Assembly (NCBI RefSeq): GCF_027487935.1
Contig: NZ_JAIYCP010000033.1
Span: 62,001 to 126,000, forward strand
Source: Brevundimonas sp.
GTDB lineage: Bacteria; Pseudomonadota; Alphaproteobacteria; Caulobacterales; Caulobacteraceae
Length of the DNA: 64,000 bases
Direction: 5' to 3'
A program made the position numbers and the translations under genes. Shown in pieces: positions 18,564 through 27,475 of the stretch (the stretch's first letter is position 1; every line of letters starts with the position of its first letter). The notes under the pieces are model-generated. The model was not told where the DNA came from and searched no databases. It was given only the letters and a program-made list of their open reading frames with translations.

Positions 18564-18977
18564 TCAGAGGTCTTGCGTCAGCCTGGTCACACCGGCCGCA
18601 GCCACTGCAATCAGTGCCCCCGCGGCAATCCAGAACAACTGCATTCCGCCCATGGAGCCGAGCTCCAGATTGGCCAGGCCCAGTTGGTCGAGACCCGACT
18701 GGATCATGCCCTCGCCGCTCAGCAAGGCACTGCGGATGCCCTGACCGAGGGCGTTACCCGCCACAACACCGTCGCCGGCTGTCAGGCTGACGCTCATGGT
18801 TTCGCGGACAGCCACTGCGCCGCCGATGACCCCGGCGAGGCTGAGGGCAAGAAAACGGACCTGTGATCCCTTCTGCAGCTTCTGCTCGACCTGGGCCAGG
18901 AAGAGGGCAGAATCGGCCATCTGGGGCGAACGCGCGAACAGGCGCTCGATTTCAGGATCGAACTCGTCAGCCGACAT
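18564..18977 (-). CDS. Putative membrane partner (anti-sigma candidate) of the ECF sigma factor
   Basis: 137 residues with no domain I recognise. The N-terminal 45 residues are soluble and acidic (MSADEFDPEIERLFARSP), a hydrophobic segment follows (about 46-62), then a Gly/Ser-rich middle and a C-terminal hydrophobic helix (about 112-130). ATG 18977 overlaps the end of the sigma gene by 11 bases, so the two are co-translated, the usual position of an anti-sigma factor. The zinc-finger (ZAS) motif of common anti-sigma factors is absent. Function is inferred from position and topology only. Confidence 0.65.
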   Translation of the reverse strand: MSADEFDPEIERLFARSPQMADSALFLAQVEQKLQKGSQVRFLALSLAGVIGGAVAVRETMSVSLTAGDGVVAGNALGQGIRSALLSGEGMIQSGLDQLGLANLELGSMGGMQLFWIAAGALIAVAAAGVTRLTQDL

Positions 18978-19527
18978 GCTGCGCGCTCCCCAAGGGCTGT
19001 CCGGCCTGCGGCTGGAGCCGCGCGCGGAGTTTATCCAGACCACGTTTGACATGAGACTTCACCGTGCCGAGTGGCAAATTGAGGGCGGTGGCGATCTCCG
19101 GATGCGCCATGCCGGCCCCGTGACAAAGGGAGACACACAGTCGCTCGGGCTCGCTGAGGCCCTTCAGGGCTTCATCGAGATCGACCCGGCCCGCGTGGTC
19201 GGTTGCGGGGGCCGCATCCTCGGTCCCGGTTTCGGCGACATAGCGCGCTTCCCTGGCGACCCGCTTGATATAGAGCCGCGCCGCAATCCGCTTGACCCAG
19301 GCCGCAAAGGTGCCCTCGCCGCGAAACTCGGCGCAGCGCTCGAACGCCTGGATGAAGGCGTCCTGGGCGATGTCGTCGGCCAGCGAGGGCTGGGCTCCCA
19401 TCCGCCGCAGCAGGCCGCGCACCGCCGAGCCGTGGCGACGCACCAGTTCTCCGAACTCCCGCCGTCCGCCCGCCGCCGCAAGGGCGGCGAGCTCGACGTC
19501 GTGCAGGTCGACCAGGGATTGGGTCAT
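18967..19527 (-). CDS. ECF-type RNA polymerase sigma factor
   Basis: 186 residues with the two sigma-70 regions of ECF factors: region 2 with ADDIAQDAFIQAFERC and FAAWVKRIAARLYIK (about 50-95), and region 4 with LSEPERLCVSLCHGAG and the helix-turn-helix LNLPLGTVKSHVKRGLDKL (about 130-170). There is no C-terminal extension. It lies between a DUF6249 membrane protein and a membrane protein that overlaps it. The regulon is unknown, and I could not identify an autoregulatory promoter with confidence. Confidence 0.92.
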   Translation of the reverse strand: MTQSLVDLHDVELAALAAAGGRREFGELVRRHGSAVRGLLRRMGAQPSLADDIAQDAFIQAFERCAEFRGEGTFAAWVKRIAARLYIKRVAREARYVAETGTEDAAPATDHAGRVDLDEALKGLSEPERLCVSLCHGAGMAHPEIATALNLPLGTVKSHVKRGLDKLRARLQPQAGQPLGSAQHVG

Positions 19528-19553
19528 GTTGGAGTCCCCCTGCCCGCCCGGTC

Positions 19554-19934
19554 TCAGCCCCTGTTCTTGTTGAAGGCACTCAGGATGATGAAGGCCAGAC
19601 CGACAGCGCCCGGGATGGCGGCGAAGGCACCGAAGCCCCAGGCCTCGGTCTCGCCGAACGTATAGGCGATGACGGAGAAGGTGACGCCGATACCCAGCGA
19701 AAGCGCCAGCAGGATCACACCCATCCGCAGGTCCCGCACCGCGGTCGCCGGCGGTTTCACGGTCTGGCGGGTCAGGGCGTCAATCACCTCGGGCGGCAGC
19801 GCCTGCCCCTTGTCGATCGACGCCCGCAACGTCGCCTGCATGTCACGCCGCTCCTTGCTCTTGAGCCAGGTCGGCACGATCACGATCGCAGCGATCATCG
19901 CGAACATCGCGATCGGAATGAAGGTTGGTTCCAT
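19554..19934 (-). CDS. DUF6249 domain membrane protein
   Basis: 126 residues. An N-terminal helix in MEPTFIPIAMFAMIAAIVIV, a cytoplasmic stretch with LKSKERRDMQATLRASIDKG and PPEVIDALTR, and two further hydrophobic segments (about 70-90 and 98-118). This pattern, especially the short Lys/Arg-rich linker after the first helix, matches DUF6249. Such genes are often found beside ECF sigma factor genes, but their role is not established. The start at 19934 gives the transmembrane N-terminus; 26 bases separate it from the sigma gene, so one transcript is likely. Confidence 0.75.
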   Translation of the reverse strand: MEPTFIPIAMFAMIAAIVIVPTWLKSKERRDMQATLRASIDKGQALPPEVIDALTRQTVKPPATAVRDLRMGVILLALSLGIGVTFSVIAYTFGETEAWGFGAFAAIPGAVGLAFIILSAFNKNRG

Positions 19935-20207
19935 CTGGTATTCCCCTGATTTTCGTTCCTGACCGGGCGTGATGTCCCGGCCATCTGACAACAAGAGGCA
20001 CCGTTCGGGCCAAACGGATGCGAAGCGGCAGGTGAAACTTTCGTAAGGTCGGCGAAACCTCTGCCCCGACCGTCAACGGACCCGGAACGAAACCTGGATC
20101 GACCCACCGACGCGGCGCGACAGCCAGAGGGCTCACCGCCCCGTCCGCTGGGTCACCGAACGCGCCGACGGCCACGACCGGCCCGAGGTCGAGATCGAGG
20201 TCGCCGG
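19935..20207. other. Intergenic gap, no gene supported
   Basis: 273 bases between the DUF6249 gene and the ArsC-like gene. It must hold the promoter of the ECF cassette. An imperfect palindrome (GACCGGGCGTGATGTCCCGGCC, given here as its arms GACCGGG and CCCGGCC) lies at about 19960-19983. A 54-codon open frame on the plus strand ends at 20211 but has no credible start and no known similarity. Confidence 0.4.
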
Positions 20208-20555
20208 CTAGACCACCAGCGCCGCATAGTGCTCGGGCTTGAACCCGACCAGGGTCCGGTCGCCGAGGTCCAGTACCGGCCGTTTGATCATCGACGGCTG
20301 GGCCAGCATCAGGGCGACGGCCTTGCCGGCATTCAGATCGGCCTTGTCGGCGTCCGGCAGCGCCCGGAACGTCGTGCCCGCGCGGTTCAGCACCGTCTCC
20401 CAACCATGCTCGGCCACCCAGGCCTCCAGCCGCGGCCGGTCGATCCCCGACTTCTTGTAGTCATGAAAGGCGAAGGCCAGGCCGTGCTGGTCCAGCCAGA
20501 CGCGCGCCTTCTTGACCGTGTCGCAGTTGGGGATGCCGTAGAGGGTGACGGGCAT
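20208..20555 (-). CDS. ArsC/Spx-family protein (YffB-like)
   Basis: 115 residues with the thioredoxin-like ArsC fold. It opens YGIPNCDTVKKARVWLDQHG with a single Cys10 in the arsenate-reductase position, then FHDYKKSGIDRPRLEAW and KRPVLDLGDRTLVGF. The catalytic R-x-T of true arsenate reductases is replaced, and no ars genes are near, so it is better placed with YffB-like proteins of uncertain glutathione-related role. Single gene; a lipoprotein gene lies upstream on the same strand. Confidence 0.85.
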   Translation of the reverse strand: MPVTLYGIPNCDTVKKARVWLDQHGLAFAFHDYKKSGIDRPRLEAWVAEHGWETVLNRAGTTFRALPDADKADLNAGKAVALMLAQPSMIKRPVLDLGDRTLVGFKPEHYAALVV

Positions 20556-20618
20556 GAAGGGCTTTCAACAGGAGTTCGCTTTGTGGAGCCGGCCGCAGCT
20601 CGGCCAGGCGACCTGCTG

Positions 20619-21317
20619 TTACATCGGCGGGATCACGCCGTCCTTGCCCATGGCCAGGAAGCCGGCAGACGTCGTCCCCTTGGGGATGACGGCATAGACC
20701 TTCTGACCGACCGCCAGTGAAGCCCTTTCGGTCGGTTCGAAACGCACGACCGGCGTGCCTTCCGGGATCGTGACATTGGCCGAGCCGCCCGCATAGGTGA
20801 TGGTCAGCATACGGCCGCCGGACGAGGCTTCATTGCCGGAGACCGTGCCGTTGGTCATGGCGCTCTGGCTCTGGACCGTGCCGTTGGTCATCGCGCTCGA
20901 CACGACCGAACCGCCCCCGCGGGACGCAACCACGCCCGGAACGTCCCACTCATAGTGGCCTTCGCCGGCGCCGCGCATCGATTCAGGGAAGATCACCAGC
21001 TCCAGCGACTGAAGCGCCGTCTTCGGACCCGTCGTCGCGGTCCCGACGAAATCGCCGTCCTTGAGGGTCGAAAGGCTGGATGCCACCACCCAGACAAACC
21101 GGGTTGTCTCTGCAACCGGGACGGCGACCGTCCGGCCGTCCCAGGTCTGGACCGTCATCGAACCGTCCGTCACGGCCTGGACCGTGCCGCGCACCCGCAC
21201 GGTGCTGCTGCTGGCGTCGAGGACCTCGGCTGCGGGGGCCGTCGGTGCCGGGGCTGAGCATGCGGCGAGCGTCGCCAGGACTGCGGAGACAAGGGCCAGG
21301 GTTCTGATCGGTCGCAT
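20619..21317 (-). CDS. Lipoprotein with DUF5666-like domain and internal duplication
   Basis: 232 residues from ATG 21317. The signal peptide MRPIRTLALVSAVLATLAAC ends in the lipobox LAAC, so it is lipidated and cell-envelope bound. The mature part has OB-like beta segments (VRVRGTVQAVTDGSMTVQTWDGRTVAVPV and later ITYAGGSANVTIPEGTPVVR, quoted in part) of the DUF5666 sort. A middle Ser/Gly-rich linker contains the near-duplicate SAMTNGTVQS and SAMTNGTVSG. Function is unknown. No operon partner is obvious. Confidence 0.7.
   Translation of the reverse strand: MRPIRTLALVSAVLATLAACSAPAPTAPAAEVLDASSSTVRVRGTVQAVTDGSMTVQTWDGRTVAVPVAETTRFVWVVASSLSTLKDGDFVGTATTGPKTALQSLELVIFPESMRGAGEGHYEWDVPGVVASRGGGSVVSSAMTNGTVQSQSAMTNGTVSGNEASSGGRMLTITYAGGSANVTIPEGTPVVRFEPTERASLAVGQKVYAVIPKGTTSAGFLAMGKDGVIPPM
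20841..20898. repeat. 25-bp near-perfect direct repeat inside the lipoprotein gene
   Basis: Copies at 20841-20865 and 20874-20898 differ at one base and are offset by 33 bp, so the reading frame is kept. They encode the repeated SAMTNGTV segment of the linker, which suggests a recent in-frame duplication by slipped replication. Confidence 0.85.
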
Positions 21318-21485
21318 GATGTATCCGTTCGTGGGAGAGGGTTCGGCGATCGCCAACGGTTTCGTCAGCGATAATGCACGTTCTCAGCGGTGCCTGCCAT
21401 GGCCCGCCGTCTGCGACGAATGGTCCGCAACGGCGCACCGGTTCGGGGATGCCGCGGGGCGTCAGGGTCATGCGCCCGGCTGACC

Positions 21486-24400
21486 TCAGGCCCCCGCCAC
21501 CCGCGCCAGATCGGCCGTGATCCGCTCGGCCACCTTCAGGCGCTCGGCCGCCGTGTCCCACTCGCCCTTGACCACGATCTTCTGGTCCGGCCGGATCTTC
21601 CAGAAGGCATGGTTCTTCTGGATCAGCCCGACCAGCCCCATGGGGTTGGGGAAGGTGTTGTTGCGCAGGGTCAGCACCGCCCCCTTGGGCCCGATGTCGA
21701 TCCGCTCGATACTGGCGGTCTTGCAGTTGGCCTTGATGCCGACGATGCGCAGCAGCTGTTTGGCCTCGTCCGGCAGCGGCCCGAACCGGTCGATCAGCTC
21801 GGCGGCCAGGGCCTCGCGCGTCTCGGAGTTTTCCGCGTCCGACAGACGGCGGTACAGGCTCAGACGGACGTTCAGGTCGGGGACATATTCCTCGGGGATA
21901 AGCACCGCCGCCCCGACATTGATCGCCGGCGACCAGCCGCGATCGACGACCCCGCCGCCCTCGCCTGACAGACGCAGCTCCGACACCGCATCTTCCAGCA
22001 TCTGCTGGTACAGCTCGACCCCGACCTCACGGATATGGCCGGACTGTTCGTCGCCCAGCAGATTGCCGCCGCCGCGCTGGTCCAGATCATGGCTGGCCAG
22101 CTGGAAGCCGGCCCCGAGGTTGTCCAGCGACTGCAGCACCTGCAGCCGGCGCTCGGACGACAGGCTCATCGGCCGGTTCGGCGGCGTGGTCAGATAGGCG
22201 AAGGCTCGCGCCTTGGCCCGGCCGATACGGCCCCGGATCTGGTGCAGCTGGGCGAGGCCGAACATGTCGGCCTTGTGCACGATCAATGTGTTGGCAGTCG
22301 GAACATCAAGTCCGGACTCAACAATCGTGGTCGACAGCAGCAGGTCGTAACTGCCGTCGTAGAAGGCGCTCATCACGTCTTCGAGCTGGGTCGGTGACAT
22401 CTGGCCGTGGCCGACCACGAATTTGATCTCGGGCACCTTCTCGCGAAGGAATTGCTCGATGTCCGGCAGGTCCGACAGGCGCGGCACGACATAATAGGCC
22501 TGACCCCCGCGATATTTCTCGCGCAGCAGGGCCTCGCGGACCAGCACCGGGTCCCAGGGCGTGACATAGGTCCGCACCGCCAGACGATCGACCGGCGGGG
22601 TGGCGATGATCGACATCTCGCGGATGCCCGACAGGGCCATCTGCAGCGTCCGCGGGATGGGCGTGGCGGTCAGGGTCAGCAGATGCACATCGGCGCGAAG
22701 GCCCTTGAGCTTCTCCTTGTGCTTGACCCCGAAATGCTGCTCTTCATCAACGATAACAAGGCCCAGATCCTTGAACCCGACCTGATCACTGAGCACCGCA
22801 TGGGTGCCGACCACGATCTCGAACGCGCCGTCCTTCAGCCCTGCCCGCGTCTCGGCGGCGTCCCTGGCCGTCACCATCCGCGACAGGTGGCGCACCTTGA
22901 CCGGCCAGCCGGCAAACCGCTCGCTGAAGGTCTTGAAATGCTGCCGCGCCAGCAGGGTCGTCGGGCAGACGATGGCCACCTGCTGCCCGCTCATGGCCAC
23001 GACAAAGGCGGCCCGCAGCGCGACCTCGGTCTTGCCGAAGCCGACGTCGCCGCAGATCAGGCGATCCATCGGCGTGCCCTTGCCGAGGTCCTCCAGCACA
23101 TCGCCGATGGCGTTCAGCTGGTCGTCCGTCTCCTCATAGGGGAAGCGGGCGCAGAATTCGTCGAACAGCCCCTGCGGCGGCACAATGGCGGCCGATGTGC
23201 GCAACGACCGCTTGGCCGCGAGCGCGATCAGCCCCTCGGCCATGTCGCGCAGGCGCGCCTTGGCCTTGGCCTTGCGCGCCTGCCAGCCCGCCCCGCCCAG
23301 CCGGTCCAGCTGCGCCCCGTCGGTCTCCGAGCCGTAGCGGGTCAGGAGGTCGATGTTCTCGACCGGCAGATAGAGTTTGCTGTCGCCGGCGTAGAGCAGC
23401 TCCAGACAGTCGTGCGGGGCCTGCTGGATCTCCAGCGTCTTCAGTCCCTCATAACGGCCGATCCCGTGATCCAGGTGGACCACCAGATCGCCGGTCGTCA
23501 GGGCCGAGGCCTCGGCCAGGAAGTTGGACGCCCGCCGCTTCTTCTTCGGCCGGGCCAGCCGGTCGCCCAGCATGTCGGTCTCGGAGATGACGGCGATGGC
23601 ATCCGTCTCGAACCCGTGCTCGACCGGCAGGACGCCGCGCAGATAGAGATCTTTTGGGGCCGCCTGGACATCGGCCCAGTTCCGCACCGCCACCACATGT
23701 TCCAGCCCGTGGTCCGACAGCATGGCCGCCAGTCGCTCGGACGAACCCTCGGTCCATGAGGCGAAAAGCACCCGCTTGCCCGCCGCTTTCAGCGCCTCGG
23801 CGTGGCGCGCCACGGCCTCGAACAGATTGACGCTGTCCTGCGCCCGCTCGGCGGAGAAATTCCGCCCCAACCGGCCCCCGGCATCCTCACCGGGACCGTG
23901 GAAGGGCGACAGCCGTCGCACCCAGCGACCGGCCAGGGCGGTGTTCCAGTCGCCTTCACCCAGATACAGCCGCTCCGGCGGCAGGGCCCGATACGCCGCC
24001 CCGCCCTTGCCCATGGCCGCGTCGCGCCGGGCCTCATATGCGTCCCGGGTCAGGTTCCAGCGCTCGGCCCGCGCCGCCTCCACCTGATTGTCGAGGAACA
24101 GCCGCGCATCGTCGGGCAGATAGTCGAACAGGGTCTCCAGCCGGTCGTAGAGCAGCGGCAGCCAGTGTTCCATGCCCTGCCGCCGCGCGCCCTCGCTGAT
24201 CGCGGCGTAGAGCGGATCGTCGCCCGCCGCCCCGAACAGGCCCAGATAGCCGGTGCGGAAACGCGAGATGCTGTCGGGGTCCAGCAGGGCCTCGGACACC
24301 GGTGCCAGATGCACCTCGCGGCGCTGACCGGTCGAACGCTGGGTGGCCGGGTCGAAGGTGCGGATCGACTCCAGCTCCGAGCCGAACATGTCCAGCCGCA

Positions 24401-24941
24401 CCGGCTCCTCAAAGCCCGGCGGATAGACGTCGATGACGCCGCCGCGCACCGCGAACTCGCCCTTCTCCGACACGGTCGAGGCCCGCATATAGCCGTTGGC
24501 GGCGAAATACCGCTCCAGTGCCGCCGTATCGAGATCAAGTCCGACCGTGGTCTGGAACCCGGCCCCGTTGGTGATCTCGCGTGGCGGCGTCCGCTGCATG
24601 GCCGCGCCGACGGTGGTCACGACCAGCATCGCCTTGCGGTCGCCCGGTGCGCGCTGCGCCAGCCGCGTCAGGGCCGCCATCCGCTCCGCCGAAACCGACG
24701 AGGTCGGGCTCAGCCGGTCATAGGGCAGGCAGTCCCAGGCCGGGAACTCGACCACCTCGACGCCCTCGGCGAAGAAGCCGAAGGCCTGAACAAACTCGCC
24801 CATCCGGGCATAGTCGCGGGCCAGGAAAAGCCCGACGCCGCCCCCGGCCTTCAGCTGTTCGGCCACGACCAGGGCATCGAGCCCCTCGGGGGCGCCGCCC
24901 AGTTCCTGTTCGCTGCGTTGCGGACCCGCTCCGTCCATCAA
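21486..24941 (-). CDS. mfd: Transcription-repair coupling factor Mfd
   Basis: Removes RNA polymerase stalled at lesions and recruits UvrA. 1151 residues, the usual size. The N-terminal UvrB-like module begins with LFLARDYARMGEF, the CarD-like RNA polymerase-binding domain holds LTTGDLVVHLDHGIGRYEGL, and the RecG-like translocase has Walker A GDVGFGKTEVA, DEEQHFGVKHKEKLK and TATPIPRTLQMAL; the C-terminal TRCF domain follows. Its start overlaps the sdhE stop by four bases. The gene is divergent in regulation from recG. Confidence 0.98.
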   Translation of the reverse strand: MMDGAGPQRSEQELGGAPEGLDALVVAEQLKAGGGVGLFLARDYARMGEFVQAFGFFAEGVEVVEFPAWDCLPYDRLSPTSSVSAERMAALTRLAQRAPGDRKAMLVVTTVGAAMQRTPPREITNGAGFQTTVGLDLDTAALERYFAANGYMRASTVSEKGEFAVRGGVIDVYPPGFEEPVRLDMFGSELESIRTFDPATQRSTGQRREVHLAPVSEALLDPDSISRFRTGYLGLFGAAGDDPLYAAISEGARRQGMEHWLPLLYDRLETLFDYLPDDARLFLDNQVEAARAERWNLTRDAYEARRDAAMGKGGAAYRALPPERLYLGEGDWNTALAGRWVRRLSPFHGPGEDAGGRLGRNFSAERAQDSVNLFEAVARHAEALKAAGKRVLFASWTEGSSERLAAMLSDHGLEHVVAVRNWADVQAAPKDLYLRGVLPVEHGFETDAIAVISETDMLGDRLARPKKKRRASNFLAEASALTTGDLVVHLDHGIGRYEGLKTLEIQQAPHDCLELLYAGDSKLYLPVENIDLLTRYGSETDGAQLDRLGGAGWQARKAKAKARLRDMAEGLIALAAKRSLRTSAAIVPPQGLFDEFCARFPYEETDDQLNAIGDVLEDLGKGTPMDRLICGDVGFGKTEVALRAAFVVAMSGQQVAIVCPTTLLARQHFKTFSERFAGWPVKVRHLSRMVTARDAAETRAGLKDGAFEIVVGTHAVLSDQVGFKDLGLVIVDEEQHFGVKHKEKLKGLRADVHLLTLTATPIPRTLQMALSGIREMSIIATPPVDRLAVRTYVTPWDPVLVREALLREKYRGGQAYYVVPRLSDLPDIEQFLREKVPEIKFVVGHGQMSPTQLEDVMSAFYDGSYDLLLSTTIVESGLDVPTANTLIVHKADMFGLAQLHQIRGRIGRAKARAFAYLTTPPNRPMSLSSERRLQVLQSLDNLGAGFQLASHDLDQRGGGNLLGDEQSGHIREVGVELYQQMLEDAVSELRLSGEGGGVVDRGWSPAINVGAAVLIPEEYVPDLNVRLSLYRRLSDAENSETREALAAELIDRFGPLPDEAKQLLRIVGIKANCKTASIERIDIGPKGAVLTLRNNTFPNPMGLVGLIQKNHAFWKIRPDQKIVVKGEWDTAAERLKVAERITADLARVAGA

Positions 24942-25243
24942 CCGGCACCCTCGGCCACGGCCAGTGCCACATGATCGCGCATGAAGACCCGGATCTTCGC
25001 CATCACCGGAGTCTCATGCTCCCCGGGCGTCGGCTCGGTGCCGATGATCCAGGCGTACAGCCGGTGATCGTCGTCCTCGGACAGCAGGTGTTCCAGACTG
25101 TCCAGTTCGCCCTCGTCGAGCGTCGGCCCGACCTGGTCCACGAACGGACCCAGCACCAGATCGGCTTCGCGGAACCCGCGCCGCCATGCCCGGAAGGTGA
25201 TCCGGCCGAGTCGTTGCTTCAGACGTGCATCAATATCGGCCAC
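24938..25243 (-). CDS. sdhE: FAD assembly factor SdhE (DUF339)
   Basis: Small protein that promotes covalent attachment of FAD to succinate dehydrogenase. The family core is clear: RITFRAWRRGFREADLVLG, with the RGxxE motif as RGFRE, then LDSLEHLLSEDDDHRLYAW and a GTEPTP tail. The frame is open back to ATG 25330, giving 130 residues, but GTG 25243 (101 residues, MADIDARLKQRLGR) fits the family length, has AAGGA about six bases upstream, and avoids overlap with the divergent recG start. Translationally coupled to mfd. Confidence 0.88.
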   Translation of the reverse strand: MADIDARLKQRLGRITFRAWRRGFREADLVLGPFVDQVGPTLDEGELDSLEHLLSEDDDHRLYAWIIGTEPTPGEHETPVMAKIRVFMRDHVALAVAEGAG

Positions 25244-25328
25244 AAGGTTCCTTGCCCGGTCGGTGAGGTTCAATCGCGATGCGGAGATAGCGTTCCAGAC
25301 GCGCTTTCGCCAGCTATGCTGTCGATCC

Positions 25329-27416
25329 ATGCGGCCGCAGATTCTCTTTCCCCTGTTCGCGGAGGTTTCCAGCCTGAAGGGCGTGGGGCCGAAGATCCTG
25401 CCGCTCGTCCAGAAACTGGCCGGGCCGCTGGTCCGCGACCTGGCCTTCCTGTCCCCTGCGGGCCTGATCATGCGCCAGCCGATGACAGCGGCGAATGCGG
25501 TCGAGGGACAGGTCGGTATCTTCGAGATCGTCATCGACCGGCTGATCGTCCCCGGCAAGCCGGGCGTCCCGATCAAGGTCCGGGCCTCCGACGACACCGG
25601 CTTTGTCCACATGATCTGGTTCGGCGGCTCGGCCCAGCACATCGACCGCCTGCTGCCCAAGGGCCAGAAGCGGCTGGTCTCCGGCAAGGTCGAACGCTTC
25701 AACGCCGAGGTCCAGATCGTCCACCCGGACATCTTCACCCCCGAACAGGCCGGCGAGATCGCGGCGATCGAGCCGGTCTATCCGGCGACCGCCGGCCTGT
25801 CGTCGCGCGTGGTCCGCAAGCTTGTCCAGACCGCCCTCACCCACGCCCCCGACCTGCCGGAGTGGCAGGACCCGGCCTGGCTGGCGAAAACCCGCTGGCC
25901 CGGCTGGCGCGCCGCGCTCGAGGCCCTGCACGCCCCGACCTGCGAGCCCGAGCTGGAACCCGACGCCCCGGCGCGGCAGCGGCTGGCCTATGATGAGCTA
26001 TTGGCCCACCAGCTGGCGCTGGCCCGTCGCCGTCGGGCGCGCCAGATCACCCCGGGCCCCCGCATCGCCCCGGGCGAAGCCTCCGCCCGGCTTCTGGCCG
26101 CCCTCGGCTTCGACCTGACCGGAGCCCAGCAGCAGGCCGTCGCCGAGATCCGCCGCGACCTGGCCTCGGGCGAACAGATGGGCCGGCTGCTGCAGGGCGA
26201 CGTCGGCTCGGGCAAGACGGCCGTCGCGGCCCTGGCGCTCGCGGATACGGCCGCCTCGGGCTTCCAGGCCGCCCTGATGGCCCCCACGGAAATCCTCGCC
26301 CGCCAGCACTGGCAGCGACTGGCCCCCATGCTGGAGGCCGCCGGCGTGCCGACCGTTTTGCTGACCGGCCGCGACACCCCGGCCGAGCGCCGCACGCGTC
26401 TCGCCGCCCTGGCCTCGGGCGAGGCCGGGGTCGCTATCGGCACCCATGCCCTGTTCCAGGATGCTGTCCGCTTCGACCGGCTGGCGCTGGCCGTCATCGA
26501 CGAACAGCACCGGTTCGGCGTCAATGAGCGCCAGAGACTGCAGGCCAAGGGCGATCCCCGCACCGGCGGCGTCCATCTGCTGACCATGTCGGCGACACCC
26601 ATCCCGCGCACCCTGGAACTGACCCAGTACGGCGAGCTCGAGGTGTCGCGCCTGAACGAAAAGCCGCCGGGCCGTACCCCGATCACCACCGCCGTCCTGC
26701 CGCTGGCCCGCATCGGCGAAGTGGCCAAACGGCTCAAGGCCGCGATCGACAGCGGCGCCCAGGCCTACTGGATCTGCCCCCTGGTGGCCGAGAGCGAGAC
26801 GGTCGACCTCGCCGCCGCCGAGGCCCGCGCCGCCGACCTGCGCCGCATCCTCAAGGTCGAGGTCGGCCTCGCCCACGGCCAGATGCCGGGGGCCGAGCGC
26901 GAGGCCGTCATGACCGACTTCGCCGACGGCCGCATCCCCCTGCTGGTCGCCACCACCGTGGTCGAGGTCGGGGTCGATGTGCCCAACGCCACCATCATGG
27001 TCATCGAACACGCCGACCGCTTCGGCCTCGCCCAGCTGCACCAGCTGCGCGGCCGGGTCGGGCGCGGGGCCAAGGCCAGTGCCTGCATCCTGCTGTACGG
27101 CGGCGGCGACGACGGGCTCGGCGAGACGGCCCGCCTCAGGCTCGAGACCCTGCGCCGGACCGAGGACGGCTTCGAGATCGCGGAGGAGGATTTCCGCCTG
27201 CGCGGCGGCGGCGATCCGCTCGGCCTCAAGCAGAGCGGCTTCCCGGCCTACCGCTTCGCCGACCCGATCCGGCACCGGTCCCTGCTGCTGGCGGCCTCCG
27301 ACGACGCCCGTCTGGTCCTGGGCCGCGACCCGGATCTGACGTCTCCCCGCGGCGATGCCGTCAGGGTGCTGGAAGCCCTGTTCGACTGGCGCAACGACCG
27401 GCCGGGGATTGATTAG
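25329..27416 (+). CDS. recG: ATP-dependent DNA helicase RecG
   Basis: Reverses stalled forks and migrates Holliday junctions. 695 residues from ATG 25329, opening with the standard MRPQILFPLFAEVSSLKGVG wedge-domain start. OB-fold with HIDRLLPKGQKRLVSGKVE; helicase core with GDVGSGKTAVAA, DEQHRFGV (DExH box), SATPIPRTLELT, TTVVEVGVDVPNA and the QLRGRVGRG block. The frame extends upstream into sdhE but that part has no coding support. The coding region ends just before a repeat islet. Confidence 0.97.
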   Translation: MRPQILFPLFAEVSSLKGVGPKILPLVQKLAGPLVRDLAFLSPAGLIMRQPMTAANAVEGQVGIFEIVIDRLIVPGKPGVPIKVRASDDTGFVHMIWFGGSAQHIDRLLPKGQKRLVSGKVERFNAEVQIVHPDIFTPEQAGEIAAIEPVYPATAGLSSRVVRKLVQTALTHAPDLPEWQDPAWLAKTRWPGWRAALEALHAPTCEPELEPDAPARQRLAYDELLAHQLALARRRRARQITPGPRIAPGEASARLLAALGFDLTGAQQQAVAEIRRDLASGEQMGRLLQGDVGSGKTAVAALALADTAASGFQAALMAPTEILARQHWQRLAPMLEAAGVPTVLLTGRDTPAERRTRLAALASGEAGVAIGTHALFQDAVRFDRLALAVIDEQHRFGVNERQRLQAKGDPRTGGVHLLTMSATPIPRTLELTQYGELEVSRLNEKPPGRTPITTAVLPLARIGEVAKRLKAAIDSGAQAYWICPLVAESETVDLAAAEARAADLRRILKVEVGLAHGQMPGAEREAVMTDFADGRIPLLVATTVVEVGVDVPNATIMVIEHADRFGLAQLHQLRGRVGRGAKASACILLYGGGDDGLGETARLRLETLRRTEDGFEIAEEDFRLRGGGDPLGLKQSGFPAYRFADPIRHRSLLLAASDDARLVLGRDPDLTSPRGDAVRVLEALFDWRNDRPGID

Positions 27417-27438
27417 GCTGAAGCCAGGCTGGATGCCT

Positions 27439-27467
27439 TGTCATCCCCGACACAGCGAAGCGGAGAT
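27439..27467. repeat. Partial direct copy of the islet repeat arm
   Basis: 29 bases that match the first 29 of the 35-bp arm at 27476-27504 except for one base (CACAGCGAAG against CGCAGCGAAG). It lies 8 bases before the complete copy, so the element is duplicated or was inserted beside an older relic. Confidence 0.85.
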
Positions 27468-27475
27468 AGCGCCTT

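Noticed and set aside
20047..20211. Open tail on the plus strand that could be the 3' end of a broken gene.
   Set aside because: No start codon in a good context and no recognisable similarity; too short to support as a pseudogene.
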